NCBI GenBank assembly: GCA_019416865.1
Contig: DXWL01000004.1
Coordinates: forward strand, 18,966 to 82,965
Length of the DNA: 64,000 bases
Direction of reading: 5' to 3'
Origin: Fusobacterium sp.
GTDB lineage: Bacteria; Fusobacteriota; Fusobacteriia; Fusobacteriales; Fusobacteriaceae
The notes below the pieces were generated by a model. The model was given only the letters and a program-made list of their open reading frames with translations, did no database searches and was not told the DNA's origin. The translations under genes were made by a program, and so were the position numbers. This document shows, piece after piece, positions 60,101 to 64,000 of the stretch (the first letter of the stretch is position 1; each line of letters opens with the position of its first letter).

Positions 60101-60130
60101 AACTGCTGTATAGAAATATACAGCAGTTTT
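60101..60130 (+). terminator. Terminator of the 36-residue peptide unit
   Basis: An 11-bp perfect stem AACTGCTGTAT with ATACAGCAGTT, 6-base loop, then T-rich tail. With the promoter at 59874 it bounds a transcript of about 220 bases. Confidence 0.92.
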
Positions 60131-60262
60131 ATTTTTCAAATTTTCACACTATCACTTAAAGTCCTATAAAATAATAATAGATATTAAATATTTTTAATTC
60201 ATAAAAAAACTAACATTTTTCTTTATAAAAGTAAATATTAAAAAAATTTTTTCAAAAAAATA

Positions 60263-60294
60263 AGAGCTACTGCCGTTTATAAAACAATAGCTCT
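60263..60294 (-). terminator. Terminator of the cca-fplA operon
   Basis: On the minus strand, AGAGCTA (60263-60269) pairs with TAGCTCT (60288-60294) around an 18-base loop and is followed by a long T tract. The remaining 60131-60262 is AT-rich DNA in which I see nothing. Confidence 0.72.
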
Positions 60295-60309
60295 CATATA
60301 ATAATTTTT

Positions 60310-62622
60310 TTAATCAAGAGTGTAACCAATGCTGAATTGATAAAGGGTATCATCGAAATCATCATTACGAGATACAGAAAATTCTATTGGTCCAACAGGA
60401 GAAAGATATCCTACAGAGAATCCAATACCAGTATGGTAATCCTCCCATATAGCATAACTATTTTCTTTTTCTCCCTCTTCCATATTTAGTTCATTAAATG
60501 TGGCAATATTTACAGCTCCAGTAAAAAATAGGTTTGGAACAAATTCATACTGCAGTCCAAGTTTTCCAGCAAAAAGATTTTTTAAATATTTTTGCTGTGG
60601 ATTATACCCAAGGAAAGAAAATTCTCTTCTCTTAGAATTGTTTACTGCACCACCAAGTTTTATATAACTGTCATAGGGAATACTTGTACCATTCATACTT
60701 CCCCCATATAATCTGGAATTTATAGTAATATTTTTGGTTACAGGATAAAAATAATCTGCTGAAAATGTTACACCATAGAAGTCAGAAGATTGTTTATCTA
60801 TACTTCCTCCCCAGAAGTAATCAAGTTTATTTTTAAATCCTCTTTTTGCATAGTATGATGAATCAGCTTTATCCCACATAAATCTTAAGAAACCTTGTCC
60901 ATAATTATCTGTTTTAAGACCCTCAAAATCAGAATCATCATAGTGGCTGATATCATTTTTTACAGAACCATATTTAAGAGAAGCACCATAAGATACAAGA
61001 ATTTCATTCATATATTGAGTGAAGACACTGGCTTCAAGGTTTACAGCTCTATTTTTAAATTTGGCAATTCTTCTGTTTCTTTCATAAAGGAAAAGAGGAT
61101 TTTCATCATAATTAAGACTTATATTAAAACCAAATTTATTTTCTACTCCATAATAGAAAAGACTGTTTACTCCTGCTCCCATATAATCTCCACCTTTAAC
61201 ATATATATTGGTGAAGTTTCCAAATTTTCCTATTGTATTAAGATCAGTAGCAAGTTTTATTGCTGTATAATAATCACTTTGATAGTCAAATCCTACTCCA
61301 ATTGTGTTTGAAGGAGTTTCTTCCAGTGCAAGATATAAAACATCTCCTTCATTTTTATAATAAACTTTATTTATAAAATCTAACCCATAAAGTTTTAGAG
61401 AAAGATGATTCAGATCATCTGTTGTAAGAATTTTATTTTCATACTGTGAAGTTATATTTTTAACTACATTTAATCTATGTATATCTTCTATACCTTCAAT
61501 AACAGTAGATGAAAATACAAATTTTTTATCAGGCAGAGATTTATGAACTATCTTAGTTTTGGGAAGTTTTGACAATTCAGCTTTTTTAAGCTGAACAGAT
61601 TTTTCTCCGGCTTTTATTATCTCTTTTGTCATATCATAATCAACACTGGTAAATTTTTTCAGATCAGGTTCAATTAAAATATTTGTTAATTTTCTTTGAA
61701 AATCTGTAGTAGAAGCACTTTGAATTGCTAAAAGCTGTTCAGCAGTAGTAAAGATATTATATGTACTAGAAGTATGTTCTGTAAGATCAGCCCCCACATT
61801 TACTCCAATTATAATATTTGCTCCCATATCAATAGCATCTTCTACAGGAAAGTTTCTTGATACCATTCCGTCAATATAATGTTTGCCGTCAATATTTACA
61901 GGATCAAATATTGATGGAAGAGCTGTACTGGCAGTTATGACTTTTGCAAGATCACCACTTTTAAAAACAGTTGGTTCACCAGTGTCAAGATTTGTAGCAA
62001 CAACTCTTAACGGTATAGGAAGTTTATCAAAATCATTAACATTTTCTGCTTTAGATAAAAGTTCTTTTAAAAAGAGATATCCTTTTTGGCTGTTCTTAAG
62101 ACTCTTAGGCAGATAAAAATTAAAATTGGAATCATATTTTATTGAAAAAGCATACTGTTCATTAGAAAGTCTTTTTTCAAGTGGAGTATCAGTTCTGTTG
62201 GGGTTATCTTTCAGAGAATCATTTATATCAAATTCTGTCATGATATTTTCTATTTCATCTGGAGAATAGCCTACAGAATAAAGTGCTCCTATGACAGCAC
62301 CAATACTATTTCCCACAATACAATCAATTTTAATATTATTTTTTTCAAGTTCACGAAGAACTCCAATGTGAGCAAAACCTTTTGCTCCCCCTCCACTCAA
62401 AACAAGAGCAACTTTTTTTCTTGAATAATCAGCTCTTGCTTTTTTCTCTTTTTCTCTTTTTAGATTTGATAATTTTTCCTGAAGAACTTCCATCTGCTCT
62501 TCAAGTTTTATTATTTCTATATCCTCTTTATATTTTGGAGTGAGGCTGTCCCTGTGTTCTTCTTGAGAAAAAACGGGTAAAGTTATAAGCAGAGCAGCAA
62601 GAATAGTTGCAGTTTTATTCAT
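60310..62622 (-). CDS. fplA: Type Vd autotransporter with patatin phospholipase domain (FplA-like)
   Basis: A 770-residue outer-membrane protein. Signal peptide (about 1-19), a short coiled-coil-like stretch (about 30-65), then a patatin domain: oxyanion loop SGGGAKGFAHIGVL, nucleophile Ser106 in GNSIGA, and the catalytic Asp251 in YIDGMVSR. A POTRA-like segment (about 365-430) and a 16-strand BamA-like barrel ending in ..FSIGYTLD follow. This is the architecture of Fusobacterium FplA, a lipase displayed on the cell surface. ATG 62622 is used: the SD overlaps a GTG at 62626-62628, so that start is unlikely. cca ends 13 bases upstream. Confidence 0.93.
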   Translation of the reverse strand: MNKTATILAALLITLPVFSQEEHRDSLTPKYKEDIEIIKLEEQMEVLQEKLSNLKREKEKKARADYSRKKVALVLSGGGAKGFAHIGVLRELEKNNIKIDCIVGNSIGAVIGALYSVGYSPDEIENIMTEFDINDSLKDNPNRTDTPLEKRLSNEQYAFSIKYDSNFNFYLPKSLKNSQKGYLFLKELLSKAENVNDFDKLPIPLRVVATNLDTGEPTVFKSGDLAKVITASTALPSIFDPVNIDGKHYIDGMVSRNFPVEDAIDMGANIIIGVNVGADLTEHTSSTYNIFTTAEQLLAIQSASTTDFQRKLTNILIEPDLKKFTSVDYDMTKEIIKAGEKSVQLKKAELSKLPKTKIVHKSLPDKKFVFSSTVIEGIEDIHRLNVVKNITSQYENKILTTDDLNHLSLKLYGLDFINKVYYKNEGDVLYLALEETPSNTIGVGFDYQSDYYTAIKLATDLNTIGKFGNFTNIYVKGGDYMGAGVNSLFYYGVENKFGFNISLNYDENPLFLYERNRRIAKFKNRAVNLEASVFTQYMNEILVSYGASLKYGSVKNDISHYDDSDFEGLKTDNYGQGFLRFMWDKADSSYYAKRGFKNKLDYFWGGSIDKQSSDFYGVTFSADYFYPVTKNITINSRLYGGSMNGTSIPYDSYIKLGGAVNNSKRREFSFLGYNPQQKYLKNLFAGKLGLQYEFVPNLFFTGAVNIATFNELNMEEGEKENSYAIWEDYHTGIGFSVGYLSPVGPIEFSVSRNDDFDDTLYQFSIGYTLD

Positions 62623-62635
62623 GGACACCTCCTAA

Positions 62636-63925
62636 TTATTTTAATTCTTCAATAAATTTTTCTATAATTTTTTCCTTATTTGGATTTTCCATATCAAGCT
62701 GTATTGCAAAGCAATGTTCCAAATGTTCTCTCATAGAAGCATCTTTAGAAAATCCAAGTTCAAGCAAATCACTACCAGATATTATAGCATTTTTATCAAT
62801 TAATTCAAACAGGCAGATTTTTAATTTATGCCTGTTTTTCTTTTCTGTAAAATACAGATAGAGAATTTTAAAAGGAGAAAGAGGACTTAGTATCTTATAA
62901 ATTTCTGAATTTTTTTTATTTACAGAAAGTTTATCTATAATATTTATTCTCTCTTCATCAGTAAAAATAAAATTTTTAAGAGTTTTTTCAGGAAATTCAA
63001 AAAATTTAAGAGCATTAAGTTTTTCTTCATAAGACAAATCTTTAATCAAATAAAAAATAATAAAAGTTCCTCTGGAAAGTTGAAATCTTTCTTTTGCTGT
63101 ACAAAAATTTGAGCTGTGAACAATTTTTATAAGCTCTTCTATTTTTTCATCAGAGGGAATGGGAATATTTAAAAAATTAAAGATATTATATTTTTTAAAA
63201 TTATTTAATACCTCTCTTAGATTCTTTTCAGCAAAAAGAGTATAGATTTCATTTTTTAATCTCATGCTTGAAATTGTATTTAGAAAATTATTATCTACAG
63301 CTTTTTTTAAAAGATATTCTGTTTTCTCCTCTAATGTAAAATTATATCTTGAAGCAAATTTTATTGCACGGAAAATTCTTGTAGGATCATCTTCAAAACT
63401 TTTATCGTGAATAATTTTTATCCTTTTATTTTTTAAATCTTCCATTCCATTTAAAGGATCATAAAGTTTTGCTTTTTCATCAAAAGAGATATACATGGAA
63501 TTAATTGTAAAATCTCTTCTGATACAATCTTTTTCTAAATTGCTGGGAACAATAGTAGGAAGAGCTCCTGGGTGAGAATAAGTTTCTTCACGAACAGCTG
63601 CAATATCTATATTTGTTCCTGAATTTGTAAAAATATTATATGTTAAAAATCTTTCATTATATCTGTGTTTTACTGGTTTAAGTTTTGGAAGAAGAGCAAG
63701 AGCAAAATCCTTAGAATCTCCCTGCAGAACAATATCAATATCTTTGGTACTTTTCCCTAAAAAAATATCCCTTACTATACCTCCAACAAGGTATATATTT
63801 CTTTCCTTTTCTCTGCTTTCATTTACAAATTTATATATAATTTTTAAATTATGTTTTAAATTCTTTGAAAATATTTTTCTTATATCAGAATTATATTTTT
63901 CAAGAGCTGTAAGATAATCTTTCAT
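62636..63925 (-). CDS. cca: CCA-adding tRNA nucleotidyltransferase
   Basis: A 429-residue class II nucleotidyltransferase. The active site is LVGGIVRDIFLGKSTKDIDIVL with the metal-binding D-I-D, followed by RRDFTINSMYI (the NTP-templating region), DDPTRIFRAIKFASRYNF and a helical C-terminus. It adds or repairs the 3' CCA of tRNA; a poly(A) polymerase function is possible, since the two look alike. It is first in the two-gene unit with fplA, an unlikely functional pair that probably reflects shared transcription only. SD AGGAGG and a -10 precede it. Confidence 0.9.
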   Translation of the reverse strand: MKDYLTALEKYNSDIRKIFSKNLKHNLKIIYKFVNESREKERNIYLVGGIVRDIFLGKSTKDIDIVLQGDSKDFALALLPKLKPVKHRYNERFLTYNIFTNSGTNIDIAAVREETYSHPGALPTIVPSNLEKDCIRRDFTINSMYISFDEKAKLYDPLNGMEDLKNKRIKIIHDKSFEDDPTRIFRAIKFASRYNFTLEEKTEYLLKKAVDNNFLNTISSMRLKNEIYTLFAEKNLREVLNNFKKYNIFNFLNIPIPSDEKIEELIKIVHSSNFCTAKERFQLSRGTFIIFYLIKDLSYEEKLNALKFFEFPEKTLKNFIFTDEERINIIDKLSVNKKNSEIYKILSPLSPFKILYLYFTEKKNRHKLKICLFELIDKNAIISGSDLLELGFSKDASMREHLEHCFAIQLDMENPNKEKIIEKFIEELK

Positions 63926-63945
63926 AGATACCTCCTTTGAATTTA

Positions 63946-63954
63946 ATTATATCA
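63946..63954 (-). promoter_or_regulatory. Extended -10 promoter of the cca-fplA operon
   Basis: On the minus strand TG-A-TATAAT lies about 21 bases before the ATG, with no good -35 (TTTTAT). The last 46 bases of the window show nothing else. Confidence 0.62.
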
Positions 63955-64000
63955 CTTTTTAGAACGAAATAAAAATTCTATTAAATCAGCAGTTTATAAT

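Noticed and set aside
62623..62628. GTG start two codons upstream for the patatin autotransporter
   Set aside because: It overlaps the AGGAGGT ribosome-binding site, which fits ATG 62622 better.

Overview
The window is AT-rich DNA (about 30% GC by eye) from a diderm anaerobe, almost certainly a Fusobacterium. Pointers are the pyruvate:ferredoxin oxidoreductase tail at the left edge, a type Vd patatin autotransporter of the FplA kind, diderm components (Skp-like chaperone, ExbB/ExbD/TonB) mixed with Firmicute-like gene neighbourhoods, A/T-ending codons, and strong Shine-Dalgarno sites with frequent TTG and GTG starts. The species cannot be fixed from sequence alone. I saw no tRNA or rRNA gene, prophage, insertion sequence or CRISPR array; this is mostly chromosomal core.

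Layout. 1-9.2 kb: the nifJ tail, a MATE exporter, a Skp-like chaperone, then a run of PASTA-type PBP, priA, def, a DivIC/FtsB-like protein, glpX and a membrane protein. 9.2-17.8 kb: mgsA, psd, a NusG-II protein, an AI-2E-type permease, an rRNA methyltransferase, a coiled-coil protein, a cyclophilin with two credible starts, an asparaginase with a long C-terminal extension, aroK and an SDR oxidoreductase. 17.9-22.3 kb: an amino-sugar block of nanA, a divergent RpiR regulator and glmS; glmS has a clear glmS ribozyme in its leader. 22.3-26.2 kb: a SNF2-family protein with degraded helicase motifs and an EamA transporter. 26.3-40.1 kb: a long co-directional housekeeping series: mreC, LolA-like, recO, EIIA, nrdR, fmt, folD, ACT protein, accB, CNNM/CorC, DUF502, TPR lipoprotein, apt, rel, tgt, then a terminator and a YibE/F protein. 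40.2-43.9 kb: plsY, gpsA, a sigma-70 factor without region 1.1, and dnaN. 44.0-56.7 kb: a DUF116 protein, a giant periplasmic TPR protein, a small anchored protein, ExbB-ExbD-TonB, a regulator that looks like a sigma-54 activator but has lost its catalytic residues, then dnaX, a DUF2232-like protein, rplI, dnaB, a U32 tRNA-hydroxylation protein and a 41-residue membrane ORF. 56.7-64 kb: an inverted-repeat element, threonine aldolase, a second MATE exporter, a 65-aa protein, a free-standing transcription unit for a 36-aa membrane peptide, and the cca-fplA operon on the minus strand.

How it fits together. The amino-sugar block joins sialic acid breakdown to glucosamine-6-phosphate synthesis under ribozyme feedback. 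plsY, gpsA, psd and accB supply membrane lipid, while the PBP, the DivIC-like protein and mreC serve wall growth and division. The TPR/ExbBD/TonB set looks like one energised envelope machine. Promoters here very often show an extended -10 (TG-N-TATAAT type) with a weak or moderate -35.

Gene-free stretches. 21846-22304 holds the glmS leader with its ribozyme and promoter; the rest is featureless AT-rich DNA that must also carry the promoter of the SNF2 gene. 59779-60309 holds the 36-aa peptide unit and the fplA terminator. The least supported calls are the small ORFs, the LolA-like and DUF2232-like assignments, and promoters lacking a recognisable -35.
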